Below, one piece after another: positions 5,809 through 15,187 of a stretch of 61,440 bases of DNA. Position numbers and translations under genes: made by a program. The notes below the pieces were generated by a model. That model was not told the origin of the DNA. It made no database searches and was given only the letters and a program-made list of their open reading frames with translations. The stretch comes from Acidimicrobiia bacterium (GTDB taxonomy: Bacteria > Actinomycetota > Acidimicrobiia > Spongiisociales > UBA11373), in the NCBI GenBank assembly GCA_040878325.1, contig JBBDMM010000013.1:1-61440 (forward strand), written 5' to 3'. Each line of letters begins with the position of its first letter. Within the stretch, counting starts at the first letter, position 1.

Positions 5809-8727
5809 TCAGGCTCCGGACAGGGCCTCTTCCAGCAGCGCCCTCGCCTGGTCGATCAATCTCTTAGCCTCGGCCACCTCGGCCTGGTAGGTGGCGAGGT
5901 TGGCGTCGCGGAGGGCCTGATCCGCCCGGGCGAACGCTGCGTCCGCCCTGGTAAGCAACTCGGTCACCGCCTCGGTGAGATCCGCCGGAAGCTCCCCCGG
6001 ATCGTCCGGGTCGTCGGGATCCGGATCCACCACCGGGCCATCCCCGAAGACCGCAGCCAGGGCCTGGGCAAGCGTGTCCCGCATGGCGATTCGGTTTCCG
6101 AACACCACGATCGCCTTCTTGAACTCAGGCAGGGCGACCCCGGACGAACCGGCTTCCGAGCGTGCACTCAGATAGACGGGCTGCACGTAGACGACCGATT
6201 CCTCAATGGGCACGACCAGCATGTTCCCGAGGATCACCTCGGAACCCTCCTGGCCGAGAAGGGTGAACTCGCGTGAGATGTCGGGGTTCTGATTGATGCG
6301 GGCTCCCACCTGCCCGGGGCCGTCGACGAAGGAGTCGCGGGGAAGCTGGAAATCGATCAGTTCGCCGTATTCCTCGGCATCGGACTTCGCCACCAGGAAC
6401 GACACCATGTTCGGCCGGGTCGCCGCGGTGAACGGCTGCAGCATCAAGTACGCCAGATCGTCCTCGCCGGGGAGCTCCATCAACAGGTAATAGGGCACCA
6501 TCGGCCGGTCGTCCGCCGGGAAGGTCTCCCGGGTGTTCTCGGAGGCGGTGGTGGACGGGTCGCGGGCCACCTCCCACGGGTCACCGTTGTTGAAGAACAC
6601 CCGCGGATCGGTCACGTGGTAGCGGGTGTAGATGTCCGACTGGACCCGGAACAGATCTTCGGGGTACCGCAGGTGGTCGAGGAGCCCGGCCGGCATCTCG
6701 TCACGGGTCGAGAAGAGCTCGGGGAATATGTCGCGGTACGCCCGGATCATCGGATCGCTCTCGTCGACCACGAAGAATCGAATCGTGCCGTCATACGCGT
6801 CGACCGTGGCCTTGACCGAGTTGCGGATGTAGTTGAACTCCGATGGCAGGCCCGACCGCACGTTGAGACGCCCGGTGGCCTCGATGCCGCCCGACGTCGA
6901 GTCGGTGTCACTCGCCGGCGTGGAGTACGGGTAGCGGTTGGTGACGGTGTACATGTCTTGCACCCACACCAATCGGCCATCGAGCAGCACCAGGTACGGG
7001 TCGTTGTCGGCGTGGAGAAATGGCGCGGCCTTGTTGAGCAGGTCGCGGAGGTTGCGCACCAAAAGAACCTTGCTGTCGGAGCGCACCTGTGACGAGATCA
7101 GCGTGTTGACATCGGCGAATCGCAGCGCAAAGGCCGCCCGGCGGAGCAGACCCCCCACCTCGATTCCTCCGCTGCCGTCGTAGTGATTGAAGGCGACCGT
7201 GTCGGTACCGGACTCGACCGGGAAGTCCACCTCCTGCTCGTCGGTCCCCACGATGACGAACGACCCCGACGGCAGCCCCTCGCCGAAGTACACCCTGCCC
7301 TGATCGACGGCGAGCTCGGCAGGGACCTCATCGCTCGGATTGATGTCTTTGACAAAGAAATCGGGCTGCCCGTCCACGGTCACGGCGTTCGCGGGGCTGA
7401 CGACCACTCCGAACCCGTGGGTGTAGACGAGGTGACGGTTGACCCAGCCCTCGCCGGGGAGGCTGCTCTGCTCGAGCTCCCGGGTGGAAAGCATCACCTG
7501 GGTGAGGTCGCCGTCCAGGAGATACCGGTCGACGTCCACGTCGACGAACTGATAAAAGGGTCGCAGCTCTTGCAGCTGGCGATAGGTGGTCAACAGCACG
7601 GTGGGATCCCAGAGGCGAACATTCGAAATCGTCTGCCCGTTGGCGGCGATATCGGCGGCGTCGAGATCCTCGGCGGCCTCGAAGTCGCGAGTCTCCACCG
7701 CGTCGAGACCGTACGCGGCACGGGTGAACTCGATGTTGCGAGATACGAAAGGCAGTTCCCGGTCGATCTCGTTCGGCTGGACCGAGAACCTCTGGGTGGC
7801 CGCCGGCCAGATTCCGCCCAGCGCCACCGAGACCACCAGCCATCCGAACACCGCTACGGCCGGCAACGCCCAGCCCTTGAGCCGGATGTTCACCAACAGC
7901 AGCGCCGCAAAGAAAAGCGAGATCCACATCAACAGGCTCAACGCCGGCAACTGGGCGTTGACGTCCGTATACGTGGCTCCGAACACCGCCCCCCGGTCGC
8001 TGTAGAGGAGGTCGAACCGGTCGAGCCAGTACCCGACCGCCTTGAGGATCGCCATGAGCGCGAGGAGCACCGAAAGGTGGACTTTCACCCCGGAGGCGAC
8101 CTTCTGCCGGCCGGGGGTCACCTGGATGCCGCCGTTGAGGTAGTGGAGGGCGGCCACAACGAGGGTGGTGATCAGCACGAACTGAAACGACCATCCGAAG
8201 AGATCCCGGTAGAACGGCACGTCGAACACGTAGAAGCCGACGTCGCGACCGAAGACGGGGTCGGTCACCCCGAAGTCCTGCCCGTTGCGGTAGAGCAGCC
8301 AGTGCTCCCACCAGGCCCCGGCGCCGAGGCCGATCAGGATCCCGAAGAACCCCGCCACCGCAAGGCGAAAGCGGAACACGCGCTCGGAAACCCATCCCTG
8401 AAATCGCTCGATCAGCTCCTCGTCGGGACTGCCCGCCGAGAGCGACAAAGCCGGGGCGAGACGATCGGCGATGATCAGGTTGAGGAACATGAGTACGAAG
8501 GCGACCGCGGTGGCGATGACCACGAGCATCACCCGGCTGAATACCAACGTTCTCCATGCCGCCCCGAATCCGACCGAGTCGAACCACAGATAGTCGGTCC
8601 AGAAGGTGGCGATGCCTCGCAGAGACATCAGGAGCACGACCACGACGCCGAAGACGATGAACAGCCAGCGACGACCGCGCGAAGGCGAGCGCCGGAAGGG
8701 TATCGGGGAGGGTCCGCGTTCGATCAC
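5809..8727 (-). CDS. UPF0182 family large membrane protein
   Basis: A 972-residue protein with the UPF0182 architecture: about seven membrane helices in the first 310 residues (for example WLFIVFGVVVVLLMSL and VMLVVIATAVAFVLMFLNLI) and a long extracytoplasmic part. The family signature TDYLWFDSVGF lies near residue 45 and LPLR-type segments follow. The C-terminus carries an acidic, proline-rich linker (DPDPDDPDDPGE) and a final helical segment. The family is widespread in Actinobacteria; its function is not established. It starts at a GTG at 8727 and lies downstream of the nested palindrome 8742-8833. Confidence 0.93.
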   Translation of the reverse strand: MIERGPSPIPFRRSPSRGRRWLFIVFGVVVVLLMSLRGIATFWTDYLWFDSVGFGAAWRTLVFSRVMLVVIATAVAFVLMFLNLIIADRLAPALSLSAGSPDEELIERFQGWVSERVFRFRLAVAGFFGILIGLGAGAWWEHWLLYRNGQDFGVTDPVFGRDVGFYVFDVPFYRDLFGWSFQFVLITTLVVAALHYLNGGIQVTPGRQKVASGVKVHLSVLLALMAILKAVGYWLDRFDLLYSDRGAVFGATYTDVNAQLPALSLLMWISLFFAALLLVNIRLKGWALPAVAVFGWLVVSVALGGIWPAATQRFSVQPNEIDRELPFVSRNIEFTRAAYGLDAVETRDFEAAEDLDAADIAANGQTISNVRLWDPTVLLTTYRQLQELRPFYQFVDVDVDRYLLDGDLTQVMLSTRELEQSSLPGEGWVNRHLVYTHGFGVVVSPANAVTVDGQPDFFVKDINPSDEVPAELAVDQGRVYFGEGLPSGSFVIVGTDEQEVDFPVESGTDTVAFNHYDGSGGIEVGGLLRRAAFALRFADVNTLISSQVRSDSKVLLVRNLRDLLNKAAPFLHADNDPYLVLLDGRLVWVQDMYTVTNRYPYSTPASDTDSTSGGIEATGRLNVRSGLPSEFNYIRNSVKATVDAYDGTIRFFVVDESDPMIRAYRDIFPELFSTRDEMPAGLLDHLRYPEDLFRVQSDIYTRYHVTDPRVFFNNGDPWEVARDPSTTASENTRETFPADDRPMVPYYLLMELPGEDDLAYLMLQPFTAATRPNMVSFLVAKSDAEEYGELIDFQLPRDSFVDGPGQVGARINQNPDISREFTLLGQEGSEVILGNMLVVPIEESVVYVQPVYLSARSEAGSSGVALPEFKKAIVVFGNRIAMRDTLAQALAAVFGDGPVVDPDPDDPDDPGELPADLTEAVTELLTRADAAFARADQALRDANLATYQAEVAEAKRLIDQARALLEEALSGA

Positions 8728-8741
8728 TGGCGGCAGTCTAC

Positions 8742-8833
8742 GGGGGTGAGCGAATAGGTCGCTGGCATCATCATGGTTCCGGCTTGTGGCAAGCCGGAAC
8801 CTGATCCCGGGACGAGCCTATTCGCTTACCCCC
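8742..8833. repeat. nested palindrome, 92 bp
   Basis: An outer inverted repeat pairs GGGGGTGAGCGAATAGG (8742-8758) with CCTATTCGCTTACCCCC (8817-8833), with one mismatch in 17. Inside it a perfect 12-bp hairpin pairs GGTTCCGGCTTG (8775-8786) with CAAGCCGGAACC (8790-8801) around a TGG loop. It fills most of the 192-bp gap between the DivIVA-like gene and UPF0182. There is no T-tract, so it is not a standard terminator. It could be a leader structure, a recombination site or a small palindromic element. Confidence 0.65.
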
Positions 8834-8919
8834 GACGGGGGCGCGTCGTCCAAGGCTGCCGGCATTCGGCAAGCGGCAGGGGCGGCAGCCGGTCGCGGCT
8901 CCGACGAGGCGCGCCGGGG

Positions 8920-10518
8920 TCAATCGGCGACGGTCACCGTGCAAACACAATCAAGGTTGGCCGGGGGGATGAGGTAGCCCTCGGGAGCACCCGATTGCGG
9001 ATCCCAGCGAAGCCGGTCGCTACCTGCACACCGCTCGCACGGCCGACCCGACGGCCGGCCCTCCACCTCGGTCCACCCACCGACGGCCACCGCGGCCAGG
9101 AAACTGTCGTGATAGGCCGCAAACACCACCATGCGCACCCAGCGTTCGGCCTCGTCGCCGCGCCAAGCCCGGAAAACCCGGCTGACGGTAGCGGCGACCT
9201 CGCTGGGGCCTCCCTCGCTGCGTACCGCCTCCTGTAGTTGACCGGTCAGGTCCTGGGCCATCGCCTCTACGAGCTCGCCCGGGCGCGGCCCGGGGCGCGA
9301 CCGGACCCGCGAGACTCCGGCGATCGCCTCGGCGCCGCTCGAGCCCGCGGTACCCGCCTTCTGAATGGCGGTCCCCAGCGCGGCCGCCAACTCGCCGGCG
9401 ATCCGGTCTCGATCCGGCGACCACCCCGATCGCTGCAAGGCGTCGATTGCCTCGCTCTGGAGATCGACGATCCGCCGCTTCACATCGCGCAGGCCCTCGT
9501 TGTGGACCGGGAGCACGAGGCGGTCCCGCACTGCGATCGGATCGCGAGGGACCCCGACCGGATCGTGGTCGGCGGTGGTCCGCAACGCCTCGAAGAGCGT
9601 CCCGACATCGTCACCTGGCGCCCGCTGATTGCCGCGGGGCGGAATCGGCGGGCCGTTCATCTGCTCGACCTCGGCGGCCAATGCATCGCTGAGATCGGAG
9701 CCTCCCGAATCGAGGGCACCGAACCCCGCCTCTGCGGTATCCCGACGCGGTTCGGCGGGCAGGACCGCCACCCCTTCGATCGATCGCTCTGCGTGCAGGC
9801 GCTCTACCTCTTCGATCCGCTGGTGTCGGTCCCGGTCATCGGCGGAGGGAAATACGGACTCGTCGTCGTCGTCGGCACCGCTCGCCCGGTCGATGATCGT
9901 CTGAGCCAGGGTGCGGGCCTGATTGAGGAGGCGATCCGCCTCATACCGCGCGTTGCGGATGACGTCGTCGGACTCTCTGCGGGTGAGCGCGAGCCGTTGG
10001 TGGGAATCCCGCTCCGCGTCGGCTCGGATCGACAACGCCTGCTCGCCGGCTTCGGCGATGATCTCGCCACCCGTCTCCTGAGCCGACGAAATGAGTGTGG
10101 TGCCCCCATCCCAGGCATCCCGTCTCAACTCGAATGCCTGCCGCTCCCCCTCCGCAACGATGCCGGCGGCCTCCTCGACTGCTGCCTGAAGCCGGGAGAC
10201 TGCCTCTGCCGCCGCCTCGGCCGCCACCCGCTCGGAGTCCTCGCGAGCACGGCTTCGCATCCCTTCGGCGGCCTCCTTGGCGGCTTCGAGGATCCGCGAC
10301 ACCTCGCTGCCCACGGCCTCGACGTCTCTCGCCAGCGCCTCGGGCCCGCCGGAGCCGGCGACATCCTTTAGAAGGTCCTTGTGTCGACGCTCTAGCGTCC
10401 CCCATCGCTCCACCGCCTCGGCGATCAGGGCTTCCACGGCCTTCTTCTCGTATCCCCGCCTTGCCGTGGGTAGATCGCGAGTCGAAAAAGTGTCGGGCCC
10501 CAGGGGCTCATCGGCCAT
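8920..10518 (-). CDS. DivIVA-like coiled-coil protein with a Mu F-like C-terminal cysteine motif
   Basis: A 532-residue protein. Residues 8-35 (FSTRDLPTARRGYEKKAVEA) look like the DivIVA/Wag31 N-terminus. Residues 40-210 are Ala/Glu-rich coiled coil. A disordered, acidic stretch follows at about 215-320, then a helical domain, and the end reads PCERCAGSDRLRW...IPPANLDCVC. That last C-x2-C ... P-x-C-x-C arrangement resembles the C-terminus of phage Mu F-type minor head proteins. DivIVA proteins mark poles or septa; the fused tail is unexplained. It starts at the ATG at 10518 and is followed by nothing co-directional for 190 bases. Confidence 0.6.
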   Translation of the reverse strand: MADEPLGPDTFSTRDLPTARRGYEKKAVEALIAEAVERWGTLERRHKDLLKDVAGSGGPEALARDVEAVGSEVSRILEAAKEAAEGMRSRAREDSERVAAEAAAEAVSRLQAAVEEAAGIVAEGERQAFELRRDAWDGGTTLISSAQETGGEIIAEAGEQALSIRADAERDSHQRLALTRRESDDVIRNARYEADRLLNQARTLAQTIIDRASGADDDDESVFPSADDRDRHQRIEEVERLHAERSIEGVAVLPAEPRRDTAEAGFGALDSGGSDLSDALAAEVEQMNGPPIPPRGNQRAPGDDVGTLFEALRTTADHDPVGVPRDPIAVRDRLVLPVHNEGLRDVKRRIVDLQSEAIDALQRSGWSPDRDRIAGELAAALGTAIQKAGTAGSSGAEAIAGVSRVRSRPGPRPGELVEAMAQDLTGQLQEAVRSEGGPSEVAATVSRVFRAWRGDEAERWVRMVVFAAYHDSFLAAVAVGGWTEVEGRPSGRPCERCAGSDRLRWDPQSGAPEGYLIPPANLDCVCTVTVAD

Positions 10519-10565
10519 GGAGCAGACGATAACGCCCGGCGACTCGCCGCCGCGGGCACCCGCGC

Positions 10566-11657
10566 TCAGCCGGTAGCAACCAGATCCGGGAGAGGCTCCA
10601 GAGCCCGGAGGTAGTCGAGGGCCTCCTGGAGAGTCGCCACCGGCACGATGGCGATCCCGTCGCCGGCGGCAGTGAGGGCATCCGGGTAGTTGTCGACCGG
10701 CACGAAAACGATCTCGGCGCCGATCGCCCGCGCCGCGAAGACCTTCTGGCGCACCCCACCGATAGGCCCGACGGTCTCGTCGAACCGGATGGTCCCGGTG
10801 CCGGCGATCCGGTGACCCCCGGTCAGGTCCTCTTCAGTCAAGAGATCGATGAGCGCCAGCGCATACATCATGCCCGCCGATGGGCCGCCGATGTTGCGCG
10901 CGTCGACATCCACGTCGATGGGGAGGTCCATCGCCAGATTGATCGTGTCGAACACGACTCCGATCATCGGGGCGCCGGGAATCTGGGTGTGTTCGACCAG
11001 CGTCACCGAAAGCTCGATGGGCTCGTCGGCGCGGGTCCCGGTGAGGGTGATCGTGTCGCCGATGGCGTGGCTCCGAATCACCGCGCTGGCCTCCTCGGCC
11101 GTGGCGACCACCTGGCCGGCGACGGTGGTGAATCGGTCGCCCACTTCGATCACACCCTCACCCGGTGTCCCTTCGACCACCTGCAGCACTTCGATGCCGT
11201 CTCCGACGAACGCGACCTCGTATCCAAGCCGAGTGAGGGCGACATAGATCGCGGTATCGATTGACTCGTTCATCGCCTGAAGATTCGTCCGCCGCACCTG
11301 CTCCTCGGTGACCCCGGGCGGGCGAATGACCTGCCGCTCCAGCAGGTCGACCCGGTCGTCGAGATACCGGGCCTCGAACCACTCGAAGGGGTTCACCTCG
11401 CGGAGAGTGACCGTGAGCAGATAGAGGTCACCGGTGGTCGGATGGATGGCCACCTCTTCACCAAAGGTCACCAGATCGGCGACCTCTTCGGTGGGCCCCG
11501 GAGCCATTGCGAAGTACGGCAGCTTGACCGGCCAGAAAACCAGCACCACCAACCCCACCGCGAGAAATGCTGCCACCAGCACATACGGCCACTTGGTCGA
11601 ACGGCCCCGCGGCGCGAACGACGGAGGAGGGGTGAGGAAGGGGTCGCTGTCGATCAT
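10566..11657 (-). CDS. membrane-anchored PDZ and Lon-type (S16) protease, YlbL family
   Basis: A 363-residue protein with one N-terminal membrane helix (about residues 25-45, YVLVAAFLAVGLVVLVFW), an extracytoplasmic PDZ domain (about 135-215, including GEGVIEVGDRFTTVAGQ), and a C-terminal Lon-type proteolytic domain. The catalytic serine lies in GGPSAGMMYALALID and the catalytic lysine in GGVRQKVFAA. In Gram-positives this family degrades extracellular or envelope proteins. I chose the ATG at 11657; an upstream ATG would translate through the heptad array. No good ribosome site is visible, so a leaderless message is possible. Confidence 0.88.
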   Translation of the reverse strand: MIDSDPFLTPPPSFAPRGRSTKWPYVLVAAFLAVGLVVLVFWPVKLPYFAMAPGPTEEVADLVTFGEEVAIHPTTGDLYLLTVTLREVNPFEWFEARYLDDRVDLLERQVIRPPGVTEEQVRRTNLQAMNESIDTAIYVALTRLGYEVAFVGDGIEVLQVVEGTPGEGVIEVGDRFTTVAGQVVATAEEASAVIRSHAIGDTITLTGTRADEPIELSVTLVEHTQIPGAPMIGVVFDTINLAMDLPIDVDVDARNIGGPSAGMMYALALIDLLTEEDLTGGHRIAGTGTIRFDETVGPIGGVRQKVFAARAIGAEIVFVPVDNYPDALTAAGDGIAIVPVATLQEALDYLRALEPLPDLVATG

Positions 11658-11710
11658 GGCGGAGTAGACGCGATGGTACAGAGGGTGGGGGGTAGGAATG
11701 GCCTCCAGCA

Positions 11711-11781
11711 AAGAATCAAGAATCAAGAATCAAGAGTCGGGAAGGAAGGCGATCTTGAATCTTGGCTCTTGACTCTTCCTC
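11711..11781. repeat. 7-bp array, AAGAATC type, with inverted CTTGAYT arm
   Basis: AAGAATC occurs three times in a row followed by AAGAGTC (11711-11738). After a 15-base centre, CTTGAAT, CTTGGCT, CTTGACT and CTTCCTC follow in phase (11754-11781). The two arms are roughly complementary and could fold into a long imperfect stem. The array lies between the PDZ-Lon start and the bioY stop codon at 11787. Confidence 0.72.
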
Positions 11782-11786
11782 GGCCT

Positions 11787-12353
11787 CTAGCGTCCCGCCA
11801 TCCTCCATGCGGTGGGGAGGGCTACCCCGGCGAGGACCACCTTGGCAAGGTCGCCGACCACGAAGGGGACCATGCCGAGCTCCATCGCCCGGGTGACTCC
11901 GATGTTCAGCTCGTTGGCAAGCCACGGAACGCCGAACAGATAGATCACCACCGTGCCTGCGAGGAAGGCAGGGATGGCGGTGACCACCGAGCGATCCTGC
12001 TGGCGCTCGGCGAGATGGCCGACCACGGCCGCCGCCACCACGAACCCGAGCAGATAGCCGCCAGTGGCTCCGGTGGCCGCCTGCCAACCGCCCTGCGCCT
12101 CGGCATAGAACGGAAGACCGACGGCGCCGAGGGCGACATAGAGGGCCATGGATGCCGCACCTGCCCTCCACCCGAGAGCCGCCCCGGCGAGAAGCACCGA
12201 AAACGTCTGCCCGGTGATGGGGACCGGAGTGAACCAGAGGGGAATCACCACCTGCGCCATCAGGGCGGTCATCAAGGCAAATCCGACAACGAGGGAGGCG
12301 GTGATGGTGCGGGTTCGGGGCAGGACTCGAGCGGAGATGGTGGCGGTGGTCAT
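11787..12353 (-). CDS. bioY: BioY biotin transporter S-component
   Basis: A 188-residue membrane protein with about six helices and the BioY signatures IPLWFTPVPITGQTFSVLLAG near the N-terminus and GVPWLANELNIG near the C-terminus. BioY is the substrate-binding part of ECF-type biotin uptake and can act alone. No bioM/bioN or birA lies beside it here. The ATG at 12353 has no ribosome site, but TAGTTA ends 10 bases upstream, suggesting a leaderless or very short leader. Confidence 0.92.
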   Translation of the reverse strand: MTTATISARVLPRTRTITASLVVGFALMTALMAQVVIPLWFTPVPITGQTFSVLLAGAALGWRAGAASMALYVALGAVGLPFYAEAQGGWQAATGATGGYLLGFVVAAAVVGHLAERQQDRSVVTAIPAFLAGTVVIYLFGVPWLANELNIGVTRAMELGMVPFVVGDLAKVVLAGVALPTAWRMAGR

Positions 12354-12408
12354 GACGAGAGGTTAACTATCACGACCGCCCGAAGGCCGCCGCGACCCGG
12401 CCCGTCGC

Positions 12409-12448
12409 AAACGAGAGGAGCCGCCCTCAAGGGCGGCTCCTCTCGTTT
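12409..12448. terminator. bidirectional intrinsic terminator after livK
   Basis: A perfect stem of 19 bp: AAACGAGAGGAGCCGCCCT (12409-12427) pairs with AGGGCGGCTCCTCTCGTTT (12430-12448). The A and T flanks provide a short U-run in either direction. It lies 15 bases beyond the stop codon of the substrate-binding protein gene, so it should end the liv operon transcript and insulate bioY. Confidence 0.88.
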
Positions 12449-12462
12449 CACTCACTCGCCGA

Positions 12463-13854
12463 TCACCCCACGAAGCAGGGGCCAGCGAACTCGTATGCAG
12501 CCGCGATCTCACTGATCGTGGCGTCCGTCACTGCCATCAGGCCGTCCGACGAAGTCGGGTCGACCCGGTTGACGATCGTCGAACGAACCACATGGTCGTT
12601 CGGATCACCGGTGTAGTCGCGATCCGGAAGCGCGCCGTCGTAGCTCACTCCGTCCAACTCGGCCGCGATCGCGGCCAGGTTGGCACGCGTCAGGTCGTTG
12701 GAGGCGATCGCCTGCTCGAGCAGCGCCTTGATCGGGTACTGCCACACCCAGCCGGCGACATACGCGCCGTGCGGGCTGCGGTCGTTGGCATCCGCGGCAG
12801 CACGCATGTCGGCATGCGCCGTGGAGTCAGTGTCCCAACCGCCCCAAGGGGTGGTCCCCCAGTACGTCGCCTGAAGCAGAGGCACCAGGTCGGCGTTCCC
12901 AGTCAGGGCCACGTTCCAGGTCGGCGAGGCGCCGAGAATCTGGAACGTCTGGAACCCGCCCTGGAACAGACCGCCGGCGATCTGCGCCATCTCGGTGGGG
13001 CCGGTCACCACGACGATCAGGTTCGGCTGAGTGCCGAGCAGGGTCGTCACGGCCTCGGTCACGTCACCACCGGCCGATACCGGGATCTGCAGGAGGTCGG
13101 AGACCGGATCGCCCAGTCCGAGCTGGGCTGCGGCGATCTTGGCACCCGCACCGTAGTCGCCTCCGTAGTCGCCGGGGAACGCCACGAGCGCCCAGGTGAT
13201 CTCGGCGCCGAGCGCATCGACCATGGCGCTCATGCCGTTCATCGCCTCGAAGCAATATGGCGCACCGGATTCGAGGATCAGACCGGAGTCCACATCGGCG
13301 AAGGCCCACCCCGACCACCAGGTCGCCGGTGCCGCCACCATGTTGTTCTCCACGAAGATCGGCAGGGCCGCCTGGGTCTGCGGAGTGCCGAGCGACTGCG
13401 CCAGCGCGGCTACCCGCCCTGACAACGCCGTCGCCCCCTCAACCGTCTGTGCGCCGTCGTAATGGGCATCGAAGGTGTTCTCCGCCGTGATGACGACGTC
13501 CCAACCGTCGAGTCCGCCGCTGGCATTGACCGCTTTCCAGTAGTCCTCCTGCGCCTGCGTGAGCGGGACGCCCAGCGGAGCAAAGGGACCGTCGACCAGG
13601 TCGGAGATCACACCCAGATAGATGCACCCGTTGCCCTCATTTTCCGCATCCGGACAAGGAGCCGGGGTGACCCCGATGTCGAACGCCGTCTCCGGAGGCG
13701 GTGTCGTAGTCGGGGGCGAAGTCGTCGTTGCCCCCGCGGTGGTGGTAGTGGCCGGAGCGGCCGTCGTCGTGGTGGCGTCGTCGTCACCACACGCCGTCGC
13801 CACAAGGGCAAACGCCATGAGAAGGCTCGCAAGCACGAGCCATCGTTTTCTCAT
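12463..13854 (-). CDS. LivK-type ABC transporter substrate-binding lipoprotein
   Basis: A 463-residue periplasmic-binding-protein (type I, Peripla_BP_6) lipoprotein. Residues 1-22 are a lipoprotein signal with lipobox VATAC, followed by a long Thr/Ala/Pro linker of the TTTTAAPATT type. The mature part contains LGVISDLVDGPFAPLG and TAENTFDA. It ends the liv cluster. The ATG at 13854 follows GAGGAAC. The gap of 130 bp from livM suggests that it can also be expressed on its own. The acyl-CoA synthetase in the same operon makes a carboxylic-acid ligand as plausible as an amino acid. Confidence 0.85.
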   Translation of the reverse strand: MRKRWLVLASLLMAFALVATACGDDDATTTTAAPATTTTAGATTTSPPTTTPPPETAFDIGVTPAPCPDAENEGNGCIYLGVISDLVDGPFAPLGVPLTQAQEDYWKAVNASGGLDGWDVVITAENTFDAHYDGAQTVEGATALSGRVAALAQSLGTPQTQAALPIFVENNMVAAPATWWSGWAFADVDSGLILESGAPYCFEAMNGMSAMVDALGAEITWALVAFPGDYGGDYGAGAKIAAAQLGLGDPVSDLLQIPVSAGGDVTEAVTTLLGTQPNLIVVVTGPTEMAQIAGGLFQGGFQTFQILGASPTWNVALTGNADLVPLLQATYWGTTPWGGWDTDSTAHADMRAAADANDRSPHGAYVAGWVWQYPIKALLEQAIASNDLTRANLAAIAAELDGVSYDGALPDRDYTGDPNDHVVRSTIVNRVDPTSSDGLMAVTDATISEIAAAYEFAGPCFVG

Positions 13855-13984
13855 TCTCTGTTCCTCCCAAGGATTGCTGTTTCGCTGAAGAGTCCCGCCC
13901 CCCATGGGCAGTTGAGGCAGCAGCCTATCGGATCGGGCCGAAACCGGCGGGCCAAACAGGCCCTTTCACCCATTAACTACCGGA

Positions 13985-15187
13985 TCAGTAGCTGAAGGGC
14001 CACGCTTTCCAGTAGTTCCGTACCCGAATCCAGATCCCGTAGAGGCCGAGCGGCTCGAAGATCAAGAAACCGACGATGAGCCCGCCGAACATGATCTGCT
14101 CGAACTGGGAGGCGGTCACGAACCCGCCCGCGGGCGAGGTCGAGATGAAGCCGAATAACCACAAGCCCGCCATCCATCTGACGATCCGGGGCAGGAAGGT
14201 GATGAAGAACGCGCCCATGATCGAGCCGGCGATGGTGGCCGCGCCCCCGATCAGGATCATGGCGATATAGCGGATCGAGAGCAGAAGATTGAACGAAGCC
14301 GGCTCCAATCGCCCGATCGCCGAGTAGAGAAGTGCCCCGGCGATCCCGGCGTAGAAGGACGAGACCACGAAGGCGATCATCTTGTAGCGGGCGAGGTTGA
14401 TGCCCATCATTTCGGCCGCGATGTCACGGTCGCGCACGCCGGCCAGCGCCCGGCCGATCCGGGACCGGGCAAGGTTCTTCGCCACGAGAGCCATGACGAC
14501 CAGAAGGATCAAGCCCAGAAAGAACAACTTCTGGGGCTTCGTCATGAAAATGCCGAACACCTCGCCCGGCTGGTCGAATCGGAACCCGAAGAGCTTCGGA
14601 ATGCCGGTCTCTCGCCCGATGCCGACACCGCCGGTCAAGGTCTCGGACTCGCGGAAGAAGTGCTCCCCGAGAAAAACCAGGCCGAGGGTAACGAAAGCCA
14701 GATAGAGCCCTCGCAGCCGGAATGCCACCGGCGAGATGATCAGCCCGGCAAGGGCGGCGACGATCCCGGCCGCCGGCAACCACAAGGCCATGTCCAGCCC
14801 ATACCCCACCAGAACCGTCTTCTCGACGTTCTGGCCGGTGGCAAGATCGAAGACCTGTCGGGTCACCTCGGTGCCACCGAGCACGGCGGCGGTGAAGGCC
14901 CCCAGTCCGAGGAAGAAGGCGTGACCGAGCGACACCTGGCCGGCGTACCCGGTCACGATGTTGAGGCCGATCGCGCCGATCGATGCGAACAACGCGCTCA
15001 CCCCGAGGATCAGCAGATCGCCCCTCATCGAGAAATCGATCAGCCCGGGGATCAGAGGGATGGTGCCGCCGAGACCGAGGACCACCGCCACCACGAGCAA
15101 GACGACCATCCAGAACCGCTGGACGTTGTTGCGGAAGATCGCACTGTCCGCGCGGTAGTCGCCGATGAGCCCGGGCCGGTTCCTCAT
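13985..15187 (-). CDS. LivM-type branched-chain ABC transporter permease
   Basis: A 400-residue inner-membrane permease with about ten helices. Family motifs include GLNIVTGYAGQVSLGHAFFLGLGAF, split here as GLNIVTGYAGQVSLG then HAFFLGLGAF, and the late RSRIGRALAGVRDRDIAAEMMGIN cytoplasmic loop that contacts the ATPases (RALAGVRDRDIAAEMMGIN). The ATG at 15187 overlaps the livH stop codon in ATGA, which fixes the start; a longer open frame upstream is a shadow of livH. It forms the translocation pore with LivH. Confidence 0.92.
   Translation of the reverse strand: MRNRPGLIGDYRADSAIFRNNVQRFWMVVLLVVAVVLGLGGTIPLIPGLIDFSMRGDLLILGVSALFASIGAIGLNIVTGYAGQVSLGHAFFLGLGAFTAAVLGGTEVTRQVFDLATGQNVEKTVLVGYGLDMALWLPAAGIVAALAGLIISPVAFRLRGLYLAFVTLGLVFLGEHFFRESETLTGGVGIGRETGIPKLFGFRFDQPGEVFGIFMTKPQKLFFLGLILLVVMALVAKNLARSRIGRALAGVRDRDIAAEMMGINLARYKMIAFVVSSFYAGIAGALLYSAIGRLEPASFNLLLSIRYIAMILIGGAATIAGSIMGAFFITFLPRIVRWMAGLWLFGFISTSPAGGFVTASQFEQIMFGGLIVGFLIFEPLGLYGIWIRVRNYWKAWPFSY

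Noticed and set aside
7183-8757. A 524-codon plus-strand frame opposite UPF0182
   Set aside because: Rich in Arg/Gly/His/Glu with no domain, and wholly within a well-recognised family gene.
8775-8801. Inner hairpin as an intrinsic terminator
   Set aside because: No U-tract in either direction, and it lies upstream, not downstream, of UPF0182.
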